Shown one piece after another: positions 1 through 37,650 of a stretch of DNA of 64,000 bases. A program made the translations under genes and the position numbers. This DNA is from Anadara kagoshimensis. Taxonomy: Eukaryota > Mollusca > Bivalvia > Arcoida > Arcidae. The notes under the pieces are model-generated. The model was not told where the DNA came from and made no database searches. It was given only the letters and a program-made list of their open reading frames with translations. Every line of letters starts with the position of its first letter. Position 1 is the stretch's first letter. The DNA lies in the NCBI GenBank assembly GCA_021292105.1, contig CM037865.1, positions 74,847,152 through 74,911,151 of the forward strand. Direction: 5' to 3'.

Positions 1-310
1 ATGCTGAGGTATTGTGAGCATATTGGGATACCTGGTGCATGCTGAGGTATTGTGAGCATATTGGGATACCTGGAGCATGCTGAGGTATTGTGAGCATATT
101 GGGATACCTGGAGCATGCTGAGGTATTGTGAGCATATTGGGATACCTGGAGCATGCGGAGGTATTGTGAGCATATTGGGATACCTAGAGCATGTCGAGAT
201 ACATGTATTGTGAGCATATTGGGGTGCCTGGAGCATGCCAAGATATTGAGAGCATATTTAGAGACCTGGAACATGTTGAGATAATGTGAGCATATTGAGA
301 TACAACGAGC
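1..310. repeat. 38-bp minisatellite in ACAT2 intron
   Basis: About eight head-to-tail copies of a 38-bp unit containing TGAGGTATTGTGAGCATATT. Copies are nearly identical on the left and decay to the right of about 180. The array starts at the window edge, so its full size is unknown. It lies upstream of the first visible thiolase exon and is therefore probably intronic. No splice site is visible inside the unit. Confidence 0.9.
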
Positions 311-512
311 ATATTAAGAAATACATTGTATATATAACTGTCATTAAAATGTTTGTGACACATTTTCACAGTACCTGTACCTCGAGTGTGTTCAGATACT
401 TGTAACATGTTTAGAGATACATTCATTGTGCACTGTATACATGTATACTATATGGTTGTAAGTGTATTAAAATATGCTCACAGTATGAGATACCATTATC
501 ACGTTGAGATAA

Positions 513-3087
<2,575 letters not shown>

Positions 3088-3251
3088 CTTTGACAAAATT
3101 CACTACATTCCTGTTGATGCTGAAGATATTTATACTGACTCACTGTCAGAAATAAAAAAGAGCCACTGGTTAAATATTTATTAGTATATATGTTTTATAG
3201 ATTGTTTTACACTTGTAAGTTTGTAATTATATACCTACCAAATGTCTTGTT

Positions 3252-3257
3252 AATAAA
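3252..3257 (+). promoter_or_regulatory. Candidate ACAT2 polyadenylation signal
   Basis: An AATAAA hexamer lies about 165 bp after the ACAT2 stop codon. AT-rich flanks make chance hexamers common, so only its position supports this call. Confidence 0.4.
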
Positions 3258-4654
3258 TATGTGTTGTTAAGGACTTACTGTAATACACAACAACTTCTTT
3301 ATAAGGAGGGCTGGCTGTATTATTTAAGTCTGTTTTGGTTATGTTTATAGCTCATTTGATCAAAGAAAGGTTTATATTATGTGTAATGTAATACAAATCT
3401 GATATAATTATAGAATGTTAAGATTACAGTAAAACTTTTATTTATTATTGGAAAAGCATTACACTCCAAGTTTACTGGAGGAGTCTTGTGTAAGGCCATG
3501 TTTTGTTAATTCTGTGTTATACATCACCAGGCTGGTAGATTTTGGGGAAAAACTAATATAAAACAAACACAGTCACATTTTTCTTACTTCTTGTATTACC
3601 TGGTACTGTTTTTCTCCCTCTTCCACTTTTAATATTCATATTAGATACATTAATTTTGTACTTCTTAAAACACATGAAAACAGTTAAGAGTTGTATTGAG
3701 TTTTTAGTGCATTAGGGAAACTGGATATATAGCCATTATAATTTATTATTTTAACATAATAATAACAATAATAAAAACGACAACGATAATGATAATTTGT
3801 TAAAGTATGGCATAAATGCATTGCTACAACTACTTTAAATATATATACCATTAAACCAAGATCTATATCCAAGCAAATTAAAAAAAAATAGACTTATGAG
3901 ACATTATTATACAAGTACATATATATATATGCATACTAATTAATACATATTAGTAAAAAGACAACCTTTTGAGTAACAGTTGAGATTATTATTATTTTGA
4001 ATCTCATTGAAGCTTCATATTGGACAAGTTTAAAGTGTATGTATGAAAAGGAACTATTAGTGTATATGTAGAACAGTGTTACTTTAATGATGATTAGTTA
4101 AATACATGGGTATAGTTCAAATAGTTATTAGCCTTGTTTTAAAATGTTTGTAAAAGAAACTAATACGGTACATGGATTTAGATATTCTTATATACGGTAC
4201 ATCAGTAGTTAAAAAAAAGAATTATTATGGTTATCAGATATATAATATACCATTAGTTACAGAAACTGAAAATTGTCTATTAGGAGGTCGATCACAAACC
4301 TCAATAGGTTGACTGGTATAAGTGCTTGTTATACATAGCCATATTGCATTCATAAGAATTTTTATGATAATTTTATTTTCTTGTTTAAACATATCAAATC
4401 TGATTGTTTGTTATTTGTTTCTAGTCTGTCACAAATTTTAATGTCACAATATTTATTTAAAAAACATAAATGATCAATACATGTACTTGTACATCATCAT
4501 GTATTTTAAAAATAAAATTTTAATTTTTGATTTTTCCGAGTTATATTTAAATTTGTCTAATCTTTTGATGCTTGATATCTTCCAGTGAGTAAGTGTCTGT
4601 TTTTCTTTGTGCAAGAGCTATCTCACTATATTGCAGATTAACATCATTAAACCA

Positions 4655-4790
4655 CTTTATCATGTTGTGACAAGATAGGGGGAAAATGCAGTGACCAAAA
4701 CCAGGACTCGAACCTTTGACCTTCCCTGTACTAGCTGAATCTACCTATTGAGCTACCGGGTCACCTATTGACTCAAGTCTAACACATTCC
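4655..4790 (-). mobile_element. tRNA-headed SINE fragment (family B)
   Basis: On the minus strand a GGTAGCTCAATAGGTAGA A-box-like segment is followed by GGTTCGAGTCC, a good B box. A second, related head lies at about 5183-5270. The two are separated by the inverted-repeat element at 4892-5170, so they may be neighbouring copies, or one locus split and duplicated. Confidence 0.65.
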
Positions 4791-4891
4791 TCCAGTCCTT
4801 TTTATCGATTTGACGACTTTGAATCTAAACCATGAAGTTCCACTCTCAGACCAGCCTGTTGGTTGGCCACTTCCCAAGGTCAGACAAGCCT

Positions 4892-5064
4892 CAGGGGCGG
4901 ATCCAGGATTTTTTTAAAAGGGGGGGTTGAGAATTACTAGTATATCGATGCTAGGTGCGAGGCGCGAGCTTCCAGAGACGTGGGGTCTAGTAAATGCGAT
5001 CCGGAACAACGTGTATACAGAAATGGGTTGTTACATTAACATATGGGATCACATCAGTCAATAG

Positions 5065-5099
<35 letters not shown>

Positions 5100-5170
5100 T
5101 TTAAATTTTTCAAAGGGGGGGGGGTTGCAACCCCGCCCCCCCCCCCCCCCCACCTTAAATCCACCACTGA
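4892..5170. mobile_element. Small inverted-repeat element (MITE-like) with G/C runs
   Basis: The left end CAGGGGCGGATCCAGGATTT matches, imperfectly, the reverse complement of the right end TTAAATCCACCACTGA. The inside carries a G tract, a CT microsatellite and facing G and C runs near 5115-5150. It has no coding capacity. The imperfect termini suggest an old non-autonomous DNA element. Confidence 0.65.
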
Positions 5171-5182
5171 GCCCCAAATGTA

Positions 5183-5270
5183 ATGGCCAAACTCTGACTC
5201 TGACCCAGGACCTACCCAATACTAGCTGGATGCTCTATCAACTGAGCTACCTAACCACCTATTGAGCCAG
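5183..5270 (-). mobile_element. tRNA-headed SINE fragment (family B)
   Basis: The minus strand reads GGTAGCTCAGTTGATAGAGC and then a B-box-like GGTCCTGGGTCAGAGTC. It resembles the family at 4655-4790 and abuts the inverted-repeat element. Confidence 0.65.
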
Positions 5271-7479
5271 TACACCACAACATAAAACTGACTAAAACTG
5301 ACACCAAGCTTATGAGTAAGAAGAACAATATCCAATTTTCAATTGTCCTATGGAGTATATATGTAGGACCTTTGAAGTGCTTTACATGGTACTGGCACTT
5401 CTTTATGTGAATTTTCCATTTTAGATTTGTAACGCTCACCTGAGCCAAAGGCAAGCATTTTTTATCTGCCTATCACCTGCCATTCTTTGCCAGTTGTGTG
5501 TTTTGGGTAATTTTTGAGAATTTTAATCTTCAAATGACATTTGGCAGTGGTGATCTCCAGTATCATAAAGGTCTTTCATATTTCATTAGATAAAGGAGTT
5601 TTTCCCTTGAGTTTAGTGGGGAAAGAGTCAAAATCGTCAAAAATTTTACTTTAAAACCCATAGACATTTCATACTTATCAGTTTCATTGTGTTCCCAATT
5701 TGCAGAAGTCTTGGCTATGGGGCCTCAAATGGGTAGGATACAGAGGTCCCTGTAATTTTTTTTTTATCTCTGATGAATATATAAGTATCATAATCAAAAA
5801 ATGTCTGAATTTTGCAGAAAAGTTATGAATTTTTCTTAATTTCCTGTATTTCGAACTATATTTTCAGAAATATTCAGACAAAACTCAGAATTTTTTCATC
5901 AGGGATTATCCGATAAAAAATTAAATTTTCCACAACAATGAGCAAATATCCATGATATCACTCGTAGACATTTACAATCATAATTTTGTGTCAAACTATT
6001 CGTCATAAGTTCAGAATACAAGGCCACTAGTCAGCTAGTGTTCTACATATTTCATTGAAATATTGACCAAGAAGTAAAAAATGTTCATTTCCATTTCGTG
6101 GCCTTATTTTAAATTACAATTAATCTTTTAAGTGATTATGATTCCATTGCAACAGCTCAGAAATGATAAAATTTAATTTTCTAAATAATTGTTGCAAAAC
6201 ATTATAATATACAGGTTTTCTCTCGTGAATATTAATTAGCCATGAAACTTTCTATTCTGACTGCAAAGTTAAGCCTCAATTATTTAAAAAAAGGGAATAA
6301 GGTTGTAGTTTCAAATTGTTCATGAACGATATTGCATATAGGGCAAACATAATTGGGGCCGAAATGCTGACAACATGAACGGGAACTTGTCGCGTCGGAT
6401 ATTTCTCCCTCCTTTTTGAAGAGTTCCTATTAAGTTTTATTGGAAACAAAATGGCCACCGAAAGGAATTTATCACAGGGCAAACGTATTTGAAAACTGTT
6501 TTGGATGATATACAATTGTAATAGATACAGATCACATGGTAAGTTATAACCAGAGTCTTACATCTTAATTTATTGTCTTTTAAAATCATCTGTTCGTGAG
6601 TTTGAAGACCTGAAAATTATCTATCTCTCAGTACAACTCTCCCTCCTAATAGAGTAATGCTAGTCCGACTAATCAGCCCACTAAACCCCCATTTTAATTT
6701 TTTGACTTTTTGGAGGTACGGACTAGAGTAATGCATACCCTGGAGTTGCCGAACTTCGATAACGTAACGATAAATTTTATTTCTGTTCTAATAAACTTAC
6801 CGATAACTCTTTGTTACCTATAGACGGGAAGCGCCGGGGACATTTCCCGTATCAAGAAGAATATAGACTGCTTTTACTGACCAAGTCATGATCTAACTTT
6901 TAGCTTATTTCACAGAGTATCATGCTTAATGTTGGAAGTTAAGCAATGTAGATTGTTGTCAGTTCTTGGATTTTGATTATTATTTTCTGCATATTAAATA
7001 TGGATACCTTTGTGAGTTTTGATAATTAAAATGAATTATGAAAACAGAAAACATTGAAAATATTTTGGGGTTACAGGAATGATGCGATATGCAGAATGTC
7101 CTTTTTTTTCATTTTGCCATAAAAGAAAAATTGATTTCATTTCTGCTTGGTAATTAAGAATTTCTATTGACTGCTGTCATAATCAAAATCCACCTTAAAA
7201 AAAACAAATCATGCTGGCTAATTATGTGCTCTATAGTTATAGTTGCTGTCTGGACTTAACATGTGGCAACTAGCTCAACCGGTATAGTGTGTCACTAGTA
7301 TTGGGTAGGTTTAAGTCCTGGTTTGGCATTGCTCGTGTACACCATACTACTAGGACTAGCTTTACAATCAATTCAGCAAAAATAGACATTGAAACTATAT
7401 TACTTTACTAAGTATGGCTCATTTTATTGTAATTTTAGAATATAGTTAACTGTTAAATAAAGAGCAATTACAGACAAAA

Positions 7480-28965
<21,486 letters not shown>

Positions 28966-28982
<17 letters not shown>

Positions 28983-29037
28983 TTACGAAATGTACTGAAG
29001 GATACATGGAATATCTGATTACGAAATGTACTGAAGG
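28966..29037 (+). repeat. 36-bp duplication spanning the CAPS2-like stop codon
   Basis: Two perfect copies of a 36-bp unit (ATACATGGAATATCTGATTA then CGAAATGTACTGAAGG) lie at 28966-29001 and 29002-29037. The first contains the last codons (NTWNI) and the TGA; the second lies in the 3' UTR and repeats them. The protein is unaffected. Confidence 0.95.
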
Positions 29038-29273
29038 TTCTTATAGCTAAAGATGGATTTTATTCCCCAGACATCTAAAATATGCCAGGATTTTAAATAG
29101 AATACCATAAGATGGAATATCTGATCTTAATACACATGTTAAGTGAGAAGAATTTTTAAAGCAGCAGAAATTGGATTTTTCATAGGGAGCATTTGATCAC
29201 GAAATAATCCTTTTCAAGAAGTACTTATACATACTGATACATGTGTATGTATGTTTATGAAATATTTGATAAT

Positions 29274-29279
29274 AATAAA
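29274..29279 (+). promoter_or_regulatory. Candidate polyadenylation signal of the CAPS2-like gene
   Basis: The first AATAAA after the stop, about 290 bp downstream. Others follow in this AT-rich tail (for example near 30350), so the true site is not settled by sequence. Confidence 0.35.
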
Positions 29280-32200
29280 CAGTTTACCGTTAATTTATTC
29301 TAGCAAAAGGTGTAATTAATTTAGATCTAGAAATATGTCAGACTTGTATATACATGTATATTTGTGTCATAGTAATACAGGGAACATTTCATCATTAAGA
29401 TTTTAGAATATGGCCTCAACGTGTACAAGTTAGGTCTATATACACATGGTGTAGTACAGTATATACTTTACAACTTCTTGATTTGAAGTTAAACGATTAA
29501 CATTTTATGGGATAGCTACCATTTCAATCTAAAAGATTCTTGGGCACATTCTACAGTTTAAAAAAATCCAGCCGATACATTCCAGAGTTGAAAGGTAAAA
29601 CCATGTCATGTTATGTAGTCTCAAAATGATAAAGGCTGTGCTAAATTTGTTAGTAAATATATATGTATTTATCACTGTAGACACGGTAATTTGTTTGATG
29701 AAGTCTTATTTGTTAAACTTTCAATTTCAGCTTTAGTTCACACCTAATCTGTGCATTATTATAATGGACTTTTCACATGAAATTTTACTTTAAATTTTTG
29801 TGTTTTAGATATCCTGATTATGATAAAAATGTGTTATCACAAGTAAAACTGCATGGATCTGTAGTGTTTAATATGATTTCATGGTATTTGGTTTAATATG
29901 TAGATATTTCATGCTGGCCATGGATGATTTATATTTCAGTATGCTTACAAGGAGCCATATGTCATATTGTTGTAATTAATGATATTAATGTTGATGTATC
30001 ACAACTTGTTTATGTTAAATCTTTTAATTGCTCAAAAATATGTTAAGTCTCATTTTTAGATTCAAATAATTCAGATATTATTAATTATAATTAATGCACT
30101 TGTTTGTGTGCACAATGTAAATTTATTTTATTTTTTTTATATTTTTTTTGTCATATTGATATACCACATGAACAATACTACATACATGTAGTATTGTGTA
30201 TTAAGAAAACTACAAAATTTAAAATAACAAGCATTTTTTGTTCTTAATTGATGCTTTACATTTGAATAAGAAAAATCCCATCATTTCTGCATATTTATGA
30301 AAGAATGTAAAGTTAAATTTAACGTATATAGTGTAGTACAATTTGATAATAAACTACTTTGGTCTTTATCAAGGGATACTTTATTTTTGTTTCATTTTAA
30401 CATTCCATATTTTTTATGCTACTTACTACATGTATGTCATATATACAATGTATGTACATAATGCATTCAAGGGCAGCAGCCATATATATATACTTATTAC
30501 TGTACACAATTAATCATTGTTTGTGCTATACATTATAAGAATTTGGATTTCAGCAATTTATAAATTTGAGAAAATTTAATGTTCTTATATGGAATCTCAT
30601 TCTAGTGTCATGTAGTATTATGCCTTTATGAAATACAGACGAGGTTATAAAGTAAATTACAGTATATCACACCTCTTTAACATCAAACACGAACATCAGC
30701 ATCCAAAGTGGAATGTTTTGATGGACAAATGTTTAAGTCTTTAGTAAAAACTTTAGATTGGTCTCCATATACAGATAAACTTTAGTGATACCTCTTGTTA
30801 TATACATTGTATATAATGTGTAGCAGTCCCGTCCCAATAGTGATAATTAATGTGGTAGTGAAGTATTTAGATTTATCAATGTTTTACTGTATTTGGAATG
30901 GATGTAATATATAAATACATATCATTAATCTTAATGTGATATAAATAGGGTCCATTCTTGTTATTTAAGTTTTTATGTATATCATATGTTTACATGTGAT
31001 TGTGTATGATATACATTTTTATGCTTTGTTGATACATTAAAGTAAACATGTACAAATAACTGATGTTTTTTTCTTGTCCATTAATGTATTTACAACTCTT
31101 TCTTGTATATCACTACTAATGTGTATATGTCTTTGAGTTTTAAAACATTTAGTCATTTTCATTATCAACTGGACTATACAGAGATCATTGCAATGAGTGC
31201 GCTGCAAAGGTAAAATTTTCTGCTACTTTGCCTATAGCTGGTGACATCTCAATATAAGTGAACTATTCATGACTACCCCAATCAATCAATCAATCATGTA
31301 CAGAAAACAGAAGAGCTATTGTTAGTAATCCCATGTAAGATCGAGTGTTTTTGATAGACTGTTTGTTCATATGTATTTTCATTACTCCCATGTAGGATCA
31401 TGCTTCAGTAACTGCTGTTTAAAAGTTTAATGATAGATCCCATTAGCTCTGCAATGAGCTATGTTGTTCTATTAACAGCTCTGGTTTTCTTTGGATATTA
31501 TAATGTAGAAGATGAGATTTGAATCACAAGAATTTGATCAATGTAATTTATAGATGTAATCAGAAGACCACTATTCTAGAATTTATAACTTCCCATGTTA
31601 ATACAGTCAATAAAATGATGTATCAGCATTCATGTATAGCAAATCACTTTATATGATGTAGATATGTGGCAGTGTTCAAAAAAGAATCTTTATTATGTCA
31701 CATCTACCATGACCTTATATGACACATTTGTTAAAAGCATCGGATCAGAAAGCCTTGTGACTGTGATGTGTATGTTGGTTGCCCTTCCAAAGGCCTTGTT
31801 ACTAATGTGACTGATTTCATTCAGACATGTGTATGTTGCCCTTCCAAAGACCTTTAATCACCTACATATGTTGCCCTTCCAAAAGCCTCTCATCATCATC
31901 TATGTTTGATTACCACTTGGGCAAATTTAAGTGTGAGAAAATTTGTCATTTTGTTTGCAGAAGGCTGGTGGTTTTCTCCTTGTATACTTTGGTTTTCTAA
32001 AACAAATTTCCAGAATTCATCATTTCAATAAAAGTACAAACTTGACTTGAGCATGTAAAACCTCCATGTATACTTGATTACTTCTAAGGGTAGGAGTCTA
32101 ATGACCATGATATACTAGTACAAACTTGACTTGATCATGTAACACCTCCATGTAAACTCCAGTCAATAATCAATGTTACTGTAACAAAGATAAACACCAA

Positions 32201-34039
32201 CCTGATATACCTGTAGGTTTGGTACATATAAATGATATTAATAAAAATAAGACAATTGACTAGAATTCAATATTTCTTTATTTCCTTCAGTTTTATTCAT
32301 ACAAATAATTCAATATTTAAGTTGTTTTATATCAGCAGTTTTATCATGTATTCATTTCGGTAGTTATATAAATTTTGATGTTACACGGCCATTACATTAA
32401 TTTTTTTATTTTGAAAATGTCAAAAATATAAATGTTTTTAAACCTTAAGTCTTTTGTCATCAAAACTAGTATTTTGTAACTAATTACATACAGTATTCCA
32501 TTATACTGATTTTTTGTGAAAAAAAATTATGTTTTGCATAAACATTAAATATAACTGAACATCTGACTTATGAAAGACTTTCATGTCTTCAATGTTAAGT
32601 TTTTTGTCAAAATCATGATTTATGATACAACATACTAGTAGTCTTTTAACATACACCAATAATATTGTGTTTACCATAATTATTATGGTGGAGTGCATTT
32701 TTATTTTTTGTTTATTTAAATAATCCTCCTCCATTTTAAAATTTATGGATACAAGTACTAGTAGTATATATAATTATAATAACATTTATAACAAGTTTTG
32801 ATTGATATATATTTAATACATTAATAAGGCTGAACTGAAAGTTTTTCATTCTACGTATATGACAGAACTGAAATTTAAGGCAGAACTGATAACCTAAAAG
32901 GCAATACACATTATCTATTGCACTAACTTGTTAAGGCAGGAAGACTGCTGCATAACATATAAATATATATAATAAAAATACTCCCTTAGGAAACAAGAAA
33001 CGTTAACCCATCATACATGTAACAAGGATATTGTGAACGTAACCATGGTAACAAAAAAAAATAACAATCAAATAAATTGAATATAACTATTTGTGTATAA
33101 AAACCTAGAATTTTACCATTATATAATAACAAACTTTAAAAAAATAAAAAATGTGCATATAAATTCATAAACTTTATAGATATAATAAAAAAGATTATGA
33201 CAAAGAAATGGATAAAAATTTGTATATGGAAATAAAAAAATGACAACAATAGCAAAGGAAAATTGTGAAATATAGGCAAACAACATTGACCTGTCCACTT
33301 GACCTTTCATTAGGAATATTCATATAGGAGAATCCACCTAATACATGGGTAGTGTTAGGATTCACTTTTACTAAGTAAAGTTTTTTAACAGTGTTCATGT
33401 TTTGTGTTTCTTATTACCGGTATGTAGAAGAAATAAACATGTGCATTCCCATTATATAAATAATAAATATTTAAATTAGAGATCAAACAGACAGGTCAAT
33501 GTTGTTTGCCTAAATCATCTCAAAGTGTTTTATATATTTACATAATGGTCATAACTACTTTAATTTGGCAGAAATATCAACAATATTTTCTCTACACTGA
33601 AAAGGCAGTTAAAGCTATCTTAAATCAAGACATGTTGATAACATATAACAGTAAAATTAAACTTTGATACTAACAAGCAATTAATTTTATCAACAATACG
33701 AATACACATGTACATGTAGTTGAAATTATTGTGACATAACCAATCCAGCTTAATTTAAATTTGAATTTTTTAATCAATAATTAATAATAAATGTGCACTA
33801 TATAACTAAAAATTAATGAAATACATTTAATCTATATTTGGCTTTCAAAAATACATGTAAATCTAATCCATGTACCATGCATAAAATTCTATAGAATGTT
33901 TGAGAAGAACTACTCCAATGACATTGGAGGTTGATGACAGCAGGCATTTGTATATATAATGTGATGTAAACAGCATATACTTTAAACCATTGCCACACAG
34001 ACCTCCTACATTGTAGGAGTAAGGCAAAACTATGTCCAT

Positions 34040-34310
34040 GGGCAGACATGGATGAGTGGTACTGTCACTGGCTTTTTGAAGCCAAGGGTTGTGGGTTCAA
34101 ACCTTACTTGAGACTTGGAAATTTTCTGAGATAATTTCCATCTCCTGCCCATACTAGAGTTGTAAAAATCTCATTATTAGTAGTCTTTGGGATGAGACTA
34201 AAAACTGAGGTCCTGTGTGCAAAGACACCTCTGTAGAAGGAGTAGGCCACCTGTGGCTGCTACAGAGTACGCTTACAACTAAACCCGATTTAAGCAAACT
34301 GAGCAAGAAA
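34040..34310 (+). mobile_element. tRNA-headed SINE (family C)
   Basis: The head reads GATGAGTGGTACTGTCACTG, then GGTTGTGGGTTCAAACC, which gives A and B boxes closest to a Ser/Leu-type tRNA. The body contains AGTCTTTGGGATGAGACTAA followed by ACTGAGGTCCTGTGTGC, which resembles the conserved central block of family A (TTCTTTCGGATGAGAACTT, then AACAAGGTCCAGTGTCAC). The 3' end reads GTACGCTTACAACTAAACCC. Confidence 0.75.
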
Positions 34311-35512
34311 AAAAGAACTTTTATTTTTAAAAAAAAATTGTGAAAAACATTGTATTGCAAAGTTGTACAATGGGCTTGCAAAAAGGCTGATTTATAGTAC
34401 ATGTATGTCACAATGTACTTAGGAAGGATTTAAGGACTTGCAGAAACCATCATGAAACTATAAATATCACAGGAATCATTAACAGAATACATACATATAA
34501 TCTGTGTATAATTTCTAAATAAACATATTTATATAAACTTTAAATAAATATAAAAATCTTAAATCGGAACAAAATTCTGTCTTATATGAAGCTAACAGAA
34601 CTATAAATCAATAGTATAAAAAGCAATAAAAATTTATAACATTTAGAAACAGCTAAATAAATTATCTTAAACTTTAAACAAATGAAAATTTTATCGAAAA
34701 CTTTATATTGCATAAAACATGAATATTTGGCATAGTAACAAATCTGGATAACAATAAGATCAACAAAAAATGTCAAAATTAAACTTCGTTGAAATTAACA
34801 TTATCATTTCTGCAATAGAATATGTGACATAAAAAATAACATCAAGAATAAACATGTATATTGAAATAGAATTTCACAATATTCAGAGAACAATATTATC
34901 ACAAGTCAAATGTAAAACAAGGATTTTATGTCAATAAAGTTCCACATTATACCATGTTATATCTCCTAATGTTTCTGTGGAATTGTCCGGATTATGAATG
35001 ATGTAAACGCATAATCAAATCATATTATTACATCTTAGGTAAAAATGTAGCAATTTCATTGGACAAGAGCTATGTAACAATTTGTACTGTCACATAAAAT
35101 TTATAATGTCACATAGCACTGCGCCTGACTATGTGACAGTACTTTTGTTCGAGTTGCCTACCTTGACTGGATTGTGTCAGCGCTTTGAACAAAACATGTT
35201 TTAAGTTGTGTCTATGCAAGCGTCTTACTGTTATATTGTTTACATTCGTCTGTAGAGACAACAACAAAAGATGTTTGCCGAGGTTGACAATGAGTATCTT
35301 GCCAATTTATTAGAGTTAAAAGACTCTTCATCAACTAAACATTAAGCAGGCCGTGGATACGTTTTTGTAAATTTCTTAGCTTAAATAACTGCAAATTTTA
35401 GGCATTCCCGGCCGATAAATTGGATAAAAATTGATATAGGCGTTACTAATACTAAAGTTGAAGGATGCACATCATATATTGGTAAAATAAAACAAACATT
35501 CAATGTAATAAG

Positions 35513-35656
35513 ATAAATATTACATTTCTGACAGGGTGACAGTACATATGGTCACCTCTCAAAAAGCATTGTCAGCCTCGGCTATTGCCTCTGCAAACAA
35601 TGCTCCCTCAAGGTGACAATATGTACTGTCACCCTGTCAGAAATGTAATATTTATA
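35513..35656. mobile_element. Foldback element with ~43-bp arms
   Basis: The left arm contains AAATATTACATTTCTGACAG then GGTGACAGTACATATGGTCA; the right arm is its near-perfect reverse complement, AATATGTACTGTCACCCTGT then CAGAAATGTAATATTTA. A loop of about 50 bp separates them. Flanking 35060-35150 also has facing TACTGTCACATA and TATGTGACAGTA motifs, so a larger, older foldback may enclose it. Confidence 0.85.
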
Positions 35657-36234
35657 TATTATCATATGTCACTTTGACACAGAAAATGTTAAATTACCCA
35701 GTATGTGATTTCATATCTATTGTAAACAAAAGATTTACACAGGTGTTATGAGTTATCAGGTGGCATACATATAATTGAAATAAGTTTAGGTCATTTTTTG
35801 TCAAATTGTAAAAATCAAGAAACTGCCATTTCAAAATTATTCAAATAATGGCATTTATATCCATTATATATATCATCTCTAACCTTAAAAGCATTATGTA
35901 CATGTACTTCCTTCATGTGGTGACAGCATTATAATGTAACAAACTCCACCCATTAAATATTGGTACATGTAACCATGGTAACATAATCATGTAACAAGAG
36001 ATCAATAAAGAAAAATCAAGGCATATGCAAAATAAATATGAACATGTACCGGATGTTACTTTGTTTTCAATGGTATATAAGCAATAATATTAATAAACAT
36101 CACTTTTATCTGTAAAATGGGAGATAACTCTGTTGTCATTCTTCATTGGCAGAACAAAGGAAACAATAATTTGCATTACTGATTGAACACTGTTAATATG
36201 TAAATCACAAAGTAAAAATAATATTATATTGCAT

Positions 36235-36875
36235 AACATGATACAGGACAGCATAAAATAAACCAACACCACACCACAGTAGATCACAGTACAGCATGAT
36301 ACAAGATGGCATGAAATAAACCATACCACAGTAGATCACAGTACAGCAATTGATACAAGATGGCATGAAATAAACCACACCACAGTAGATCACAGTACAG
36401 CATGATACAAGATGGCATGGAATAAACCACACTACAGTAGATCCCAGTACAGCATGATACAAGATGGCATGAAATAAACCATACCACAGTAGATCACAGT
36501 ACAGCATGATACAAGATGGCATGGAATAAACCACACCACAGTAGATCACAGTACAGCACGGTACAAGATGGCATGGAATAAACCACACCACAGTAGATAA
36601 CAGTACAGCATGATACAAGATGGCATGGAATAAACCACACCACAGTAGATAACAGTACAGCATGATACAAGATGGCATGGAATAAACCACACCACAGTAG
36701 ATCACAGTACAGCACGATACAAGATGGCATGGAATAAACCACACCACAGTAGATCACAGTACAGCATGATACAAGATGGCATGGAATAAACCACACCACA
36801 GTAGATCACAGTACAGCATGATACAAAATGGCATGGAATAAACCACACCACAGTAGATCACAGTACAGTATTAAT
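36235..36875. repeat. 52-bp minisatellite downstream of the minus-strand gene (~12 copies)
   Basis: The unit contains AGTAGATCACAGTACAGCAT and GATACAAGATGGCATGGAAT. Because 52 = 3n+1 and the unit lacks stops on the minus strand, minus-strand reading stays open in three frames across the array (for example 36205-36747). It lies 0.7 kb past the stop of the minus-strand gene. Confidence 0.95.
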
Positions 36876-37299
36876 TATCTATAGGCTTTTGACAAAAATA
36901 AATTTTTCAGTTTACATAGAGGTAATATTTACAATGGACGGATCAATAAAATACAAAATAAAATAAATTAACTTGCACTTACACTGAATACATTAGCAAG
37001 AAATGTATTGATTGCTTCAAGTGTGTGTGTGTGTGTGTCGACAGTACAAATATATTTTTGGCATAACTATTATCAAAACTGTTTGGTCGATATAAAGTCA
37101 ATTTTTATTAAATAAAATTTTTGCAAAATGTTTTGGCTGACATAAAGGCCATCTTTGTTAAATATCATTATTAAAAAAATAAATTTGATTATGAAAAAAA
37201 ATTACCCATCATACAACACAAATTAGTTTGCAACAATTTTTTTCATGTTGTGGTTTTGTAAAACATTTTGATGCATATTGCTGGTGATTTATACATGTA

Positions 37300-37650
37300 T
37301 TCTCCTGTTAGGAGACTTATCTCCCCATATAGACTTATATTATGTTTTCATCAACCAGCTGGTTTGGTTCTGATGTATCCCTATCTCAAGGTTCATATAA
37401 ATGGCTATTGCAGACCTATCCCCCCCCACTGAAGACACATTGTTTTCATGACCTTGCTGGTGTGGACCTATCCACCTTTTGAAGATTCATATTTTGTTAT
37501 CATGATCCTGGTGATGCAGACTTATCTTCCTTTGAAGACCTGTATTTATGTAATCATGATCCTGGTGGTGCAGACTTATCTCCCTTTGAAGACCTGTATT
37601 TATGTAATCATGATCCTGGTGGTGCAGACTTATCTCCCTCTACTGGAGGC
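37300..37650 (-). repeat. 54-bp array spanning the stop codon of the minus-strand gene
   Basis: The coding end (GDKSAPPGS, then TGA) plus the start of the 3' UTR repeats every 54 bp downstream. Stop triplets align at 37608, 37554, 37500 and 37446, with one or two decayed copies near 37393 and 37350. Identity falls steadily with distance from the gene, so the copy next to the exon is the source or the most recently copied. Confidence 0.85.

Larger units (their letters stand above)
3258..7479. other. Intergenic region between ACAT2 and the calcyphosin-2-like gene
   Basis: No exon with coding character was found. The stretch is AT-rich and contains two tRNA-headed SINEs on the minus strand (about 4655-4790 and 5183-5270), an inverted-repeat element between them, a CT microsatellite near 5067-5100 and a degenerate tRNA-like segment at 7263-7345. 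The promoter of the downstream gene presumably lies near 6.8-7.4 kb, but I see no distinctive core motif. Confidence 0.6.
29283..37100. other. Intergenic or long 3' UTR region between convergent genes
   Basis: No exon-like coding segment was found on either strand. The stretch is about 70% A+T with many poly-A/T runs. Items seen: a family A SINE tail at 31196-31295, a dispersed repeat at 31940-32170, a tRNA-headed SINE at 34040-34310, a foldback at 35513-35656, a 52-bp array at 36235-36870 and a GT tract at 37021-37038. Long 3' UTRs of either gene could cover part of it. Confidence 0.6.

Noticed and set aside
36205..36799. Cys/Tyr-rich minus-strand open frames of up to 180 codons
   Set aside because: They run through the 52-bp minisatellite and are open in all three frames; no splice sites or start context support them.
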